DNA from: Erythrobacter neustonensis
GTDB taxonomy: Bacteria > Pseudomonadota > Alphaproteobacteria > Sphingomonadales > Sphingomonadaceae
Direction of reading: 5' to 3'
Assembly: GCF_001663175.1 (NCBI RefSeq)
Contig: NZ_CP016033.1
Location: 930,001-994,000 of the forward strand
Length of the DNA stretch: 64,000 nucleotides
Shown here: positions 9,204 through 17,325 of the stretch, piece by piece
Numbering within the stretch: the stretch's first letter is position 1
How the letters are laid out: each line of letters begins with the position of its first letter
The notes under the pieces: generated by a model
The model's input: only the letters and a program-made list of their open reading frames with translations
The model's database searches: none
What the model was told of the DNA's origin: nothing
Translations under genes and position numbers: made by a program

Positions 9204-9542
9204 ATGACTTACGTCGTCACCGAAGACTGCATCAAGTGCAAGTACACCGACTGCGTGGAAGTGTGCCCGGTCGATTGCTTCTACGAGGGCGAGAACATGC
9301 TGGTGATCAACCCCAGCGAATGCATCGATTGCGGCGTGTGCGAACCCGAATGCCCGGCCGAGGCGATCCTCCCCGATACCGAGGACGGCCTTGAAAAGTG
9401 GCTCGAGCTCAACACGCAGTATTCGGCGATCTGGCCCAACATCACCAGCCAGAAGGCCCCGCCCGAAGATGCCGATGCGCACAAGGGCGAAAAGGGCAAG
9501 TTCGAGCTCTATTTCAGCGCCGAACCGGGCGAAGGCGACTGA
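9204..9542 (+). CDS. fdxA: 7Fe-type ferredoxin, FdxA family
   Basis: 112 residues; ATG preceded by AAAGAG. Two clustered Cys motifs are visible: C9, C12, C17, C21 and C25 in the first block and C40, C43, C46 and C50 in the second ([12 protein letters not shown]), which is the arrangement of Azotobacter-type ferredoxins carrying one [3Fe-4S] and one [4Fe-4S] cluster. The C-terminal tail after residue 60 (W-L-E-L-N, then an N-I-T motif) is the conserved FdxA extension. It is a soluble electron carrier; the partner enzyme is not indicated. It begins 11 bp after the S4 gene, and a likely promoter for carD follows downstream. Confidence 0.95.
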   Translation: MTYVVTEDCIKCKYTDCVEVCPVDCFYEGENMLVINPSECIDCGVCEPECPAEAILPDTEDGLEKWLELNTQYSAIWPNITSQKAPPEDADAHKGEKGKFELYFSAEPGEGD

Positions 9543-9626
9543 TCCTCGACCCGCGCGATCACGCTTTTGTGAAAGCCTTGCGCGCCTGCGCAATCGCCGA
9601 CTCGCAATTTTCTTGCAGGCATGCTA

Positions 9627-9817
9627 TATAATGGTGCGACCGCGCCGGGCCGTTGGCCTGCGCAGGCGTTGAAACCAGAAAGGCCTGTCACCAGCAACCC
9701 CGCAACCGGATGATCCGCACCCGGCGCTCGCCCCGTGAGGGGTTGGGTCGCGCCGCCGGGGCCTTTGTCCTCCCCTCCCCCCTGTGTTGCTGGAACGGGC
9801 GATTGAAAGGAACGTGC
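9627..9817 (+). promoter_or_regulatory. Likely promoter and long leader of carD
   Basis: A perfect TATAAT at 9627-9632 lies in an otherwise GC-rich gap; no clear -35 hexamer is seen at 16-18 bp. About 180 nt separate it from the carD start. The leader can form CCCC/GGGG (9731-9734 with 9739-9742, loop GTGA) and an AAAGGCC/GGCCTTT pairing (9679-9685 with 9760-9766). A ribosome site GAAAGGA sits at 9804-9810. A structured regulatory leader or small RNA is possible but not shown. Confidence 0.5.
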
Positions 9818-10351
9818 ATGGCGAGCACCGCGAACGCATTTACCGTGGGCGATTATGTCGTCTATCCCAAGCACGGCGTGGGCCGCGTGATCGAACTCCA
9901 GAAGGAAGAGATCGCCGGGATGCAGCTCGAACTCTATGTCCTGCGCTTCGAGAAAGAGCGCATGACGCTGCGGGTGCCGACGAACAAGGTCGAAGCGATC
10001 GGCATGCGCAAGCTGTCCTCGGACAAGACGCTCAAGCAGGCGATGGAAACCTTGAAGGGCAAGCCCAAGGTCAAGCGCACCATGTGGTCGCGCCGCGCGC
10101 AGGAATACGAAGCGAAGATCAATTCGGGCGACCTGGTGTCGATCGCCGAAGTCACCCGCGACCTGTTCCGCCCCGAAGACCAGCCCGAGCAGTCCTATTC
10201 GGAACGCCAGATCTTCGAAGCCGCCTCGAGCCGCCTCGCGCGCGAACTGGCCGCGATGGAAGAAACCGACGAGCCGACCGCGCTGAACAAGATTCTCGAC
10301 GTGCTGCGCGAACACGCCCCGCAGTATTACGACAGCGCCGAAGAAGCCTAA
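9818..10351 (+). CDS. carD: CarD family transcriptional regulator
   Basis: 177 residues; ATG with GAAAGGA seven bases upstream. The N-terminal RNA-polymerase-interacting Tudor-like domain is clear: F-T-V-G-D-Y-V-V-Y-P-K-H-G-V-G (residues 8-22), and the C-terminal helical DNA-binding domain covers residues 75-165, with the conserved W-S-R-R-A-Q-E-Y segment near 92-99. CarD/CdnL proteins bind the RNA polymerase beta subunit and stabilise open promoter complexes, especially rRNA and housekeeping promoters. In alphaproteobacteria the gene commonly follows fdxA, as here. A strong intrinsic terminator lies 27 bp after the stop. Confidence 0.96.
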   Translation: MASTANAFTVGDYVVYPKHGVGRVIELQKEEIAGMQLELYVLRFEKERMTLRVPTNKVEAIGMRKLSSDKTLKQAMETLKGKPKVKRTMWSRRAQEYEAKINSGDLVSIAEVTRDLFRPEDQPEQSYSERQIFEAASSRLARELAAMEETDEPTALNKILDVLREHAPQYYDSAEEA

Positions 10352-10377
10352 GCCTTTCTGGCGTATCATGAACACGA

Positions 10378-10406
10378 AGGGCTGCCCCGTGCGGGCGGCC
10401 CTTTTT
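10378..10406 (+). terminator. Rho-independent terminator of carD
   Basis: A ten-pair stem, AGGGCTGCCC against GGGCGGCCCT with one T-G wobble and a CGTGC loop, runs straight into TTTTT. It begins 26 bp after the carD stop, in the right orientation to end the fdxA-carD unit. Confidence 0.88.
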
Positions 10407-10475
10407 GTTTGTGCGCGCAAGATTGGTGTATTATACAAACAATACGCCAACCGGCTTACGGGAGAGAACCAGGCC

Positions 10476-11276
10476 ATGACATCCGTGCTCGTCCACCGCA
10501 TCCCCATGTTCGGGTCGCTTGCCGTTTCCGCCTGCGCGCTGTCGGCGTGCGAGGGCGGCAACATGCAGATCAACGGACAGGAAGGCGTGCCCCTGTCGCA
10601 GCTCGAAATGACCGGCGCCGTGCCGAGCGAAGTCGTGCTGGCATCGGGTGACACGGTGATCGTCAGCGATGGCACCACCTTCAGCGTAAAGGTCGAAGGC
10701 ACCGACACCGATTCGCTGCGGTTCGTCCGCGATGGCGCGGTAATCGGCGTCACCCGCGTCGATGGCTGGGAGGGCGAGCCCAACGCCACCGTGCGAATCA
10801 CCATGCCCCCGCCGCGCGAAGTGGTGATCGCGGGCAGCGGGACGATCCGCGCGCAATCGCTCGCGCCGACCGCCGATGTCAGCATCGGCGGCGCGGGCAC
10901 GGTCGAATTCGGGCGCGTCGCGGCGGAAAAGCTCGGGATCAATATCGGCGGCAGCGGCACGGTGCGCGGTGCAGGCACTGCGCGTCAGCTCGAAGTGCTG
11001 ATCGGCGGGACGGGCGATGTCGCGATGCCGGGCCTCAAGGCCGAGAGCGCCGAGGTTTCGATCGGCGGCAACGGCGATGTCGAATTCGCGTCGGACGGCA
11101 CGGTCGAGGCGAATATCGGCGGCGCAGGCGATGTGAAGGTTTCGGGCAGTGCCAAATGCACCGTCAATTCCTTCGGCTCGGGCACGCTGACCTGCTCTCC
11201 CGCCGCCGCGTTGCCTGCGCCGGCCGCTGCGGCAGCGCCCGCCGTGCCGGTCGCTCCGGCGCGAACCGCACAATAG
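10476..11276 (+). CDS. GIN-domain (DUF2807) putative lipoprotein
   Basis: 266 residues; ATG preceded by GGAGAGAAC. The N-terminus is a signal peptide ending in L-S-A-C (residues 22-25), a usable lipobox, so the mature protein is probably an outer-membrane or periplasmic lipoprotein. Residues 60-235 are a regular series of short repeats with G-G-S/A-G-x-V at about 20-residue intervals (for example S-I-G-G-A-G-T-V and N-I-G-G-S-G-T-V), the right-handed beta-helix pattern of the GIN/DUF2807 'auto-transporter adhesin head' family. The C-tail is Ala/Pro-rich. The function of the family is not established. A possible promoter (TATTAT at 10429-10434) follows the carD terminator. Confidence 0.82.
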   Translation: MTSVLVHRIPMFGSLAVSACALSACEGGNMQINGQEGVPLSQLEMTGAVPSEVVLASGDTVIVSDGTTFSVKVEGTDTDSLRFVRDGAVIGVTRVDGWEGEPNATVRITMPPPREVVIAGSGTIRAQSLAPTADVSIGGAGTVEFGRVAAEKLGINIGGSGTVRGAGTARQLEVLIGGTGDVAMPGLKAESAEVSIGGNGDVEFASDGTVEANIGGAGDVKVSGSAKCTVNSFGSGTLTCSPAAALPAPAAAAAPAVPVAPARTAQ

Positions 11277-11317
11277 CATTTGCCATTCCGCATACGGCGG
11301 GCGAGAATGCGCGGGTG

Positions 11318-11638
11318 ATGAACCCCTTGCGCCTTCTCGTCCTTGCCGCTGCGGGCCTTGCCTTGCAGGGCTGCCTTGCCCGCGCCGCGGTCGATGTGGT
11401 GACCTTGCCCGTGCGGGTGGTGAGCAAGGGCGTCGATCTCGCCACCACCAGCCAGTCCGAAGCGGACGAGAAACGCGGGCGCGAAATCCGCGAGCGCGAG
11501 GAACGCATCGGCAAGCTCGAACGCGAATACAACAAGCAGATCGAACGCTGCCGCGACGGCAGCACCGAGGCGTGCAACAAGGCGCAAAGCCTCAATGCCG
11601 AATGGGAAGCGCTGATTGCCGACGAACGCGGCGACTAG
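11318..11638 (+). CDS. Small putative lipoprotein with coiled-coil segment
   Basis: 106 residues. A signal sequence ends in L-Q-G-C (residues 16-19), a good lipobox. Residues 45-75 are highly charged with heptad-like spacing (R-E-I-R-E-R-E-E-R-I-G-K-L), suggesting a short coiled coil, and two further Cys (near 78 and 86) could form a disulfide. Not assigned to a known family. It follows the GIN-domain gene by 41 bp and probably shares its transcript. Its TAG stop shares the palindromic CTAG with the stop of the convergent tsaC gene. Confidence 0.72.
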   Translation: MNPLRLLVLAAAGLALQGCLARAAVDVVTLPVRVVSKGVDLATTSQSEADEKRGREIREREERIGKLEREYNKQIERCRDGSTEACNKAQSLNAEWEALIADERGD

Positions 11639-12552
11639 GCTGCGGCGCGGCGCAAGCGATCGTTGATTGCGCGGCCCACGCCCTCGTCCGGCACCGGGGC
11701 GACCGCGATGCGCGGCTGCGGCGCGGTGGCGGCTTCGTGGAGGGCGGCGTAAAGGCGGGATGCGGCCTCGTCGAGATTGCCGCTGGCTGACAGCGTAATG
11801 TCGCCTTCAACGGCACCAAAGCCGATCAGAAATTCATCCGCCGCCGCCGCCGCTGCGTTCAGCCGCACGGGCTTGCCCGGCGCATAGTGGCTGGCGAGCT
11901 GCCCCGGAGCCTCGATACTCTCCCCCCCGCCCCGCGTGCCAAGTTGCAGCGGGCCGGGGCGCAGTTCCTCGACGCTTCCATCGGCGCGCACCGCCACGAT
12001 CGTCGATTCCACCCCCGCCGGGCACGCCCCCCCATCGAGCACCATGGCGATCCGCCCGTCGAGCGAGGCGAGCACGTGCGCGGGCGTGGTGGGGCTGATG
12101 AAACCGCTGCGGTTGGCCGAAGGCGCGGCGAGCGGGAAATCGAGCCTTTCCAGCAACGCCTGCATCACCGGATGTGCCGGCGCGCGCAAGGCGATGGTGG
12201 GCAAGCCTGCGCTCACCGCAGTGGCAAGCCCCGCATCTGCGCGGCGCGGCAACACCATCGTCAGAGGCCCGGGCCAATTCGCCTGCGCCAGCGCGCGCGC
12301 TTCGGGCAAGACCTGCGCATAACGCTCGGCCTGCGCCAGGCCTGCGACATGCACGATCAGCGGGTTGAAATCGGGACGCCCCTTCGCGGCATAGATCTTC
12401 GCCACCGCATCGGCACTGTCGGCGCGCGCGGCGAGCCCGTAAACCGTCTCGGTCGGCACCGCGACCAGTCCGCCCGATTCGAGGATTCGCGCGGCCTCCG
12501 CGATCCCGGCGAGGTCCGCCAGCCGCACTTCCGTAACGTTCTTGCCGCTCAT
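11635..12552 (-). CDS. tsaC: L-threonylcarbamoyladenylate synthase, Sua5 type
   Basis: 305 residues. The enzyme makes threonylcarbamoyl-AMP from threonine, bicarbonate and ATP for the t6A37 modification of ANN-decoding tRNAs. The YrdC domain occupies residues 1-200, with P-T-E-T-V-Y-G-L near 32-39 and K-x-R-P-x-x-x-P-L around 55-66. The linker motif A-S-H-Y-A-P-G-K-P near residue 220 and the following small C-terminal domain mark the Sua5 subtype, not the short TsaC. Divergent from the acyl-CoA dehydrogenase gene, 74 bp apart. Confidence 0.94.
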   Translation of the reverse strand: MSGKNVTEVRLADLAGIAEAARILESGGLVAVPTETVYGLAARADSADAVAKIYAAKGRPDFNPLIVHVAGLAQAERYAQVLPEARALAQANWPGPLTMVLPRRADAGLATAVSAGLPTIALRAPAHPVMQALLERLDFPLAAPSANRSGFISPTTPAHVLASLDGRIAMVLDGGACPAGVESTIVAVRADGSVEELRPGPLQLGTRGGGESIEAPGQLASHYAPGKPVRLNAAAAAADEFLIGFGAVEGDITLSASGNLDEAASRLYAALHEAATAPQPRIAVAPVPDEGVGRAINDRLRRAAA

Positions 12553-12626
12553 GCTGCGGCGCTATATTCGTTTGCCCGCGCTGCCAAGAGCGCAGCCCCC
12601 TTTCCATCTGAAGGACGCCCCCCGAA

Positions 12627-14369
12627 GTGACCCCCTTTACCCCGCCGACCGCCGACCAGCTGCTCGCCATCCGCGTCAATGCCGGGATCGAGGAACTGGC
12701 GACGACCGAACGCTTCGTCCATGCCGAGGGCGATCTGGTCGAAGCCATCGTCGAAGGCGTCGGCCAGTTCGCGGCCGGGGAATTTGCGCCGCTGAACCGC
12801 AAGGGCGATCTGGAAGGCGCCCGGCTCGAGAATGGCCGTGTCCGTCTGCCCGAAGGCTTCGAGGCGGCCTATCAGGCCTATGTCGAACAGGGCTGGAACG
12901 CGATTGCCTCGCCCATCGCGCACGGCGGTCAGGGCCTGCCCTTCACGCTGGCGTGCAACGTGCTCGAAAACCTCGGTGCGGCCAACATGGCCTTCACGCT
13001 GCTGCCGATGCTCAGCGTCGGCGCGATCGAGGCGCTGGAGCATCACGGCTCGCCCGCGCAGCAGGCGATGTATCTTCCCAAGCTGGTCAGCGGCGAATGG
13101 TCGGGGACGATGAACCTCACCGAGCCTGCCGCCGGGAGCGATGTCGGCGCGCTGCGTTCGACCGCGGAGCCGATCGAAAGCGGCGAGCACGCAGGCAAAT
13201 ACCGGATCACCGGCCAGAAGATCTACATCACCTGGGGCGAACATGATCTGGCGAGCAACATCGTCCACCTCGTCCTTGCCCGCCTGCCGGGTGCGCCCGA
13301 AGGATCGCGCGGGATCAGCCTGTTCGTGGTGCCCAAGTATCATGTGAACGCCGACGGCAGCTTGGGGCCGCACAATGATCTGCGCTGTGTCAGCATCGAA
13401 CACAAGCTGGGCATCAACGCCTCGCCCACCTGCGTCATGTCCTATGGCGACAACGGGGAATGCATCGGCGAGCTGGTCGGGGCGGAAAACAAGGGCCTCG
13501 CCGCGATGTTCACGATGATGAACAACGCGCGGATCAATGTCGGCAACCAGGGCGTCCAGATCGGCGAACGCGCCACGCAGGCGGCGCTCGCCTATGCGCG
13601 CGACCGGGTGCAGTCCGCCCGCGCGGGATCGCCCAACAAGACCCCGGTGGCGATCATCGAACACCCCGACGTGCGCCGGATGATCCTGCGCATGAAGGCA
13701 CTGACCGAAGGCGCGCGCGCGCTGCTCTATTACTGCGCAGGCCAGGTCGATCGCGGCAATCTGGGCGACGTGGCCGCAGGCATGCGCGGCGAGATCATCG
13801 TGCCGATGCTGAAGGCGTGGGGCACCGATATCGGTGTCGAGGTCGCAGGGCTCGGCATTCAGATCCACGGCGGGATGGGCTTCGTCGAGGAAACCGGCGC
13901 GGCGCAGCACTGGCGCGATTCGCGCATTGCGCCGATCTATGAAGGCACCAACGGCATTCAGGCCGCCGACCTTGTTACCCGCAAGCTGGGGCTCGATGGC
14001 GGGGCGGCGTTGATCGCGCTGTTCGAAACCATTGCCCGCGAAGCGGCGGGCGAAGCCGCGCTGGCCGGTCTGGCGCGGGACTGCATCGCCATCGCCTGCT
14101 GGATGAAGGACGAAGCGAGCCTTGATGATCGTCTGGCGGGCAGCGTTCCCTTCTGCACGATGGCGGCGGTGTGCGTGGCCGGGTGGCAGCTGATGAAGCA
14201 GGGCGAAGCGGTGGCCGCAGGCGCTGCCCCCGCGCTCGCCGAGACCAAGCCGGTGACGGTGCGCTTCTTCCTCGACCGGATCGTGCCCGAGGCTGCCGGC
14301 TTGAAGGCGGGCGCGGTCGCAGGGGCCGATCTGCTCTACGCCCTGCCCGCCGCAGTCTTGGTGGGCTGA
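12627..14369 (+). CDS. Acyl-CoA dehydrogenase with C-terminal extension (DmdC-like subgroup)
   Basis: 580 residues from a GTG. The protein has the three-domain FAD-dependent fold: helical N-domain, mid beta-domain with M-N-L-T-E-P-A-A-G-S-D (near 160) and Y-x-I-T-G-Q-K-I-Y-I-T (near 190-200), and C-terminal helices with the catalytic-base motif P-I-Y-E-G-T-N-G-I-Q-A (Glu about residue 439). The length and the extra C-terminal domain place it with the large acyl-CoA dehydrogenases that include methylmercaptopropionyl-CoA dehydrogenase. It oxidises an acyl-CoA to the 2-enoyl-CoA; the chain is unknown, and DMSP use should not be inferred because no dmdA/B/D genes are nearby. The next gene starts one base after the stop. 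Confidence 0.9.
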   Translation: MTPFTPPTADQLLAIRVNAGIEELATTERFVHAEGDLVEAIVEGVGQFAAGEFAPLNRKGDLEGARLENGRVRLPEGFEAAYQAYVEQGWNAIASPIAHGGQGLPFTLACNVLENLGAANMAFTLLPMLSVGAIEALEHHGSPAQQAMYLPKLVSGEWSGTMNLTEPAAGSDVGALRSTAEPIESGEHAGKYRITGQKIYITWGEHDLASNIVHLVLARLPGAPEGSRGISLFVVPKYHVNADGSLGPHNDLRCVSIEHKLGINASPTCVMSYGDNGECIGELVGAENKGLAAMFTMMNNARINVGNQGVQIGERATQAALAYARDRVQSARAGSPNKTPVAIIEHPDVRRMILRMKALTEGARALLYYCAGQVDRGNLGDVAAGMRGEIIVPMLKAWGTDIGVEVAGLGIQIHGGMGFVEETGAAQHWRDSRIAPIYEGTNGIQAADLVTRKLGLDGGAALIALFETIAREAAGEAALAGLARDCIAIACWMKDEASLDDRLAGSVPFCTMAAVCVAGWQLMKQGEAVAAGAAPALAETKPVTVRFFLDRIVPEAAGLKAGAVAGADLLYALPAAVLVG

Positions 14370-14370
14370 G

Positions 14371-15186
14371 GTGGACGGGGCTGCGCTGGAGCGGATTGCA
14401 GCCGCGCTCGAACGGCTCGCCCCGCCCCTCCCGCCGCCGACCGATTGGCATGGCGCACCCGCCTATGTGTGGGAGGGTGAGACCGCGCGGGCCATCCCGG
14501 TGCTGGACGCCTTGCCGCTCGATGCGCTTCACGGGATCGACGCGCAGAAAGTTGCGCTGCGCAACAATTGCGCCCGGTTGGCTCGCAGTGCGGCGGCGCA
14601 TGACGTGCTGCTGTGGGGCGCGAGAGGGATGGGCAAATCGGCGCTGGTGCGCGCCTGTGTCGCCGATATTCAGCGCGATACGGAAGCGCTGGCGCTTGTC
14701 CAGCTCGCCCCCGGCACACTGACGAGCTTTCCTGCGCTGATCGCCAAACTCGCCCCGCAGGATCGCGCCTTCCTGCTGTTCATCGACGATCTGGGCTTTG
14801 GCGCGGATGGGCGCGCCGAGATGCTGGCGCTGCGCAGCCTGCTCGATGGCGGAATTGCACCGCGCCCTTCGCATATCCGCCTTGTGGTGACGGCGAACCG
14901 GCGCGGCATTGTCGAGCGCGAGGATACGTCCGCCGCGATCCATGAACGCGACGAGCGTGACGATGCGCTCGCGCTGGCGGATCGGTTCGGGCTGACGCTG
15001 GGTTTTCACCCGGCGGACAAGGACACCTACCTTGCGATCATCGCCGGGTTGCTCCGCCCGCTCGGCCTCGATTTTTCGGCCGAGGAAGCGATGGCCTTCG
15101 CAATCCAGCGCGGCAACCGGTCAGGGCGCACCGCGCTGCAATTCGCGACCGAGATTGCGGGCCGCGCGGGTCAGCCGATCAGTTGA
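14371..15186 (+). CDS. DUF815 family AAA-type ATPase
   Basis: 271 residues from GTG, one base after the preceding stop. The Walker A loop G-A-R-G-M-G-K-S lies near residues 83-90 and a Walker B-like L-L-F-I-D-D-L near 132-138; an A-N-R-R sensor segment follows, matching the YcbB/DUF815 group of small AAA ATPases. Family members are uncharacterised chaperone- or loader-like ATPases. The N-terminal 50 residues are a proline-rich lead. The 3' end overlaps the convergent propeller gene by eight bases. Co-transcription with the dehydrogenase is likely from spacing; no functional link is evident. Confidence 0.85.
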   Translation: MDGAALERIAAALERLAPPLPPPTDWHGAPAYVWEGETARAIPVLDALPLDALHGIDAQKVALRNNCARLARSAAAHDVLLWGARGMGKSALVRACVADIQRDTEALALVQLAPGTLTSFPALIAKLAPQDRAFLLFIDDLGFGADGRAEMLALRSLLDGGIAPRPSHIRLVVTANRRGIVEREDTSAAIHERDERDDALALADRFGLTLGFHPADKDTYLAIIAGLLRPLGLDFSAEEAMAFAIQRGNRSGRTALQFATEIAGRAGQPIS

Positions 15187-16654
15187 CGCGCTGCCCGGCC
15201 TGCTTGCGCAGGTAATCGGCCTCGAATTCGGCACGCGGATCGCGCAGCTCGCTCGGGGGCAACGACTTGCCCGTCAGCGCCGCAATCGCAGCCGCGGGTG
15301 CCGCCGAGGGCGAGCGCACGCGCCAGATGATCCCGGCAGTATCGTCCGACACCAGCAGTGCGCCATCGCCTGCCCATTCGACCCAGGTCGGACGGCCGCG
15401 CGTGGTGCCGTCGGCCTTGAGGAAACCGGTCAGCACCGGCTTGGGCTTGCCCACCGGATTGCCGCGATCGTCGAAGTCGACGAACACGACATTGTAACCC
15501 GAAGGCGGCTTGCGGTTCCACGAGCCGTGCTGCGCGATGAAGGCACCGCCGGCAAAGTTCGGCCCCATCCGGTCGCCTTCCTTGCTGAACACCATCCCCA
15601 GCGCCGCAACGTGCGGTCCCAGCGCATATTCGGGGTTGCGAACATATTCCATCAGGAAGCGCGGCATCGGCGCATCGACCCGGCGGTCGCGGTTGGTCTT
15701 GTAATAGACCCACGGCCAGCCGTACTGCGCGCCCACCGGCACGTTCGTAAGATAATCGGGCACCAGATCGCTGCCGAGCATGTCGCGCTCGTTCACGGTG
15801 GTCCACAGCTCGCCCGACCACGGGCTGAAATCGAGCCCGTTGGGATTGCGCAGGCCTGCACCGAACTGGCGCGCGCGGCCCTTGGCGAGATCATATTCCC
15901 AGATCATCGCGCGGCCTTCCTCGACCGCCATCCCGGCATCGCCGATATTGCTGACCGAACCCACCGCGACATAAAGCCGCGTCCCATCGGGCGAGAGTTC
16001 GAGGTTGCGCATCCAGTGCCCGCCGCCCGGCGCCAGATCCATCAGCTTGCGCGGCGTGCCGGTCGCCCGCTCGGCGCCCAGCGCGTAATTATAGGCCAGC
16101 ACCGCATTGTGGTTGGCGACGAACAGCGTGCCGTCCTTCCACGCCAGACCTGAGGGCGAATCGAGCCCTTCGAGGATCACTTGCTTCACCTCGGCCGAGC
16201 CATTGCCGTCGGCATCGCGCAGCAGCACGATCTGGTTGGGCGATCCGCCCTTCGCGCCGGCCTGCGCCATCAACAGCCCTTCGACCCAGTTCCTGATCTT
16301 CTGGAAGATGCCCGCGGCCGGCTTTTCGGTCTTGGGCGCGCCGGTCAGCGAAACCAGAATGTCACCATTGGGCAGCGCAAACAGCGTGCGCGGGTGCGAC
16401 AGCCCTTCGGCAAAGCGCACGACCTCCAGCCCCTCGGCAGCGGTGGGCGCTTCGTTTGGCTGCCAGCCCACCGGTTCGGCGATCTGGATCGTGGGGATCG
16501 TCTGCGGATTGCCTTCACGCAGCACCGGGTCGGTGCCGGCAACCTCCTCGACTGAAAGTTCGGCGGTGTCTCCCCGGCTGAAATACCAGAAAGCGCCGCC
16601 GGCGATCACGAGGACGACGACGAGAGCGATTGCGATTTTGCGAAAAAGAGCCAT
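15179..16654 (-). CDS. PQQ-type sugar/sorbosone dehydrogenase-like beta-propeller, membrane-anchored
   Basis: 491 residues. An N-terminal membrane anchor or uncleaved signal (I-A-I-A-L-V-V-V-L-V-I-A-G-G-A-F-W, residues 7-23) is followed by a six-bladed propeller of the L-sorbosone/soluble glucose dehydrogenase group. Typical elements are H-P-R-T-L-F-A-L-P-N-G-D near 90, G-L-R-N-P-N-G-L-D-F near 250, and G-S-W-N-R near 360. Homologues oxidise sugars in the periplasm with PQQ, but many sequence relatives have unknown substrates. The ATG is placed where the hydrophobic segment begins; a reading 31 codons upstream would put positive and polar sequence before it. Divergent from msrC. Confidence 0.85.
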   Translation of the reverse strand: MALFRKIAIALVVVLVIAGGAFWYFSRGDTAELSVEEVAGTDPVLREGNPQTIPTIQIAEPVGWQPNEAPTAAEGLEVVRFAEGLSHPRTLFALPNGDILVSLTGAPKTEKPAAGIFQKIRNWVEGLLMAQAGAKGGSPNQIVLLRDADGNGSAEVKQVILEGLDSPSGLAWKDGTLFVANHNAVLAYNYALGAERATGTPRKLMDLAPGGGHWMRNLELSPDGTRLYVAVGSVSNIGDAGMAVEEGRAMIWEYDLAKGRARQFGAGLRNPNGLDFSPWSGELWTTVNERDMLGSDLVPDYLTNVPVGAQYGWPWVYYKTNRDRRVDAPMPRFLMEYVRNPEYALGPHVAALGMVFSKEGDRMGPNFAGGAFIAQHGSWNRKPPSGYNVVFVDFDDRGNPVGKPKPVLTGFLKADGTTRGRPTWVEWAGDGALLVSDDTAGIIWRVRSPSAAPAAAIAALTGKSLPPSELRDPRAEFEADYLRKQAGQRVN

Positions 16655-16712
16655 GTGCACCGGGATAGAGCCCGCCCGCCCCGGCGGCAAGCAACGAAAG
16701 ATTGCCCGACCG

Positions 16713-17258
16713 ATGTACGACTTCAAGCCCGATGCCGCCCAGCCCACCGCCGAACGCTATCGCGACCTCGTCGTCGCGGCCGATGCGCTGACGGCGGGGG
16801 AGCCCGATGCGGTCGCCAACATGGCGAATGTCGCGGCGCTCTTGTGGGAATTCCTGCCCGATCTCAACTGGGCCGGGTTCTACCGGATCGCACCCGCCAA
16901 GACGGGCGGCGCGAAGGAACTGGTGCTCGGACCGTTCGTGGGCCGCCCGGCGTGCATCCGTATCCCGCTCGGCAAGGGCGTGTGCGGCACCGCAGCGGAA
17001 AGCCGCGAAACGCAGCTTGTGACGGATGTCCACGCCTTCCCCGGGCACATCGCTTGCGACGCTGCCAGCGCAAGCGAATTGGTGGTGCCGGTGACGGACG
17101 CTGATGGCGCGGTGATCGCGGTGATCGATCTCGACAGCCCCACGCCTGCGCGCTTCACCGAAGAGGATGCTGCAGGGATCGAGGCGCTCGCCGCGATGCT
17201 CTCCGCGCGGATCCAGGCGTTCCCGAAACGGGACAGCGATGACGCGCGCCTTGGGTGA
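16713..17258 (+). CDS. msrC: Free methionine-(R)-sulfoxide reductase, GAF domain
   Basis: 181 residues, a single GAF domain. Three cysteines at positions 81, 91 and 115 match the catalytic and resolving set of fRMsr enzymes (motifs R-P-A-C-I-R-I, G-V-C-G-T-A, and G-H-I-A-C-D-A). N-terminal L-N-W-A-G-F-Y (51-57) and the D-L-D-S-P segment near 144 are also family signatures. The enzyme reduces free methionine R-sulfoxide in the cytosol using thioredoxin, protecting against oxidative stress. It starts 58 bp from the divergent propeller gene. Confidence 0.93.
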   Translation: MYDFKPDAAQPTAERYRDLVVAADALTAGEPDAVANMANVAALLWEFLPDLNWAGFYRIAPAKTGGAKELVLGPFVGRPACIRIPLGKGVCGTAAESRETQLVTDVHAFPGHIACDAASASELVVPVTDADGAVIAVIDLDSPTPARFTEEDAAGIEALAAMLSARIQAFPKRDSDDARLG

Positions 17259-17284
17259 AATGGCGTGGCGGTGGTAGGCTTTTG

Positions 17285-17300
17285 CTAACCGTCAGCTAAC
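17285..17300 (+). promoter_or_regulatory. Possible CtrA-type box upstream of the glycine-zipper gene
   Basis: CTAA-CCGTCAG-CTAAC resembles the CtrA consensus TTAA-N7-TTAAC with two T-to-C changes, 26 bp before the start codon, where a -35 element would sit. Weak by sequence alone. Confidence 0.25.
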
Positions 17301-17325
17301 GTGGCTGATTCAGGGGGATTTGCCC

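Noticed and set aside
9643..9770. 6S or SRP RNA in the fdxA-carD gap
   Set aside because: No SRP loop motif and no convincing long 6S-like pairing; kept only as a possible structured leader.
12549..13910. 453-codon minus-strand open frame
   Set aside because: Antisense to the acyl-CoA dehydrogenase, which shows family motifs throughout.
12627..14369. A DMSP degradation pathway suggested by the DmdC-like dehydrogenase
   Set aside because: No dmdA, dmdB or dmdD genes are adjacent; the family is broad, so no specific pathway was claimed.
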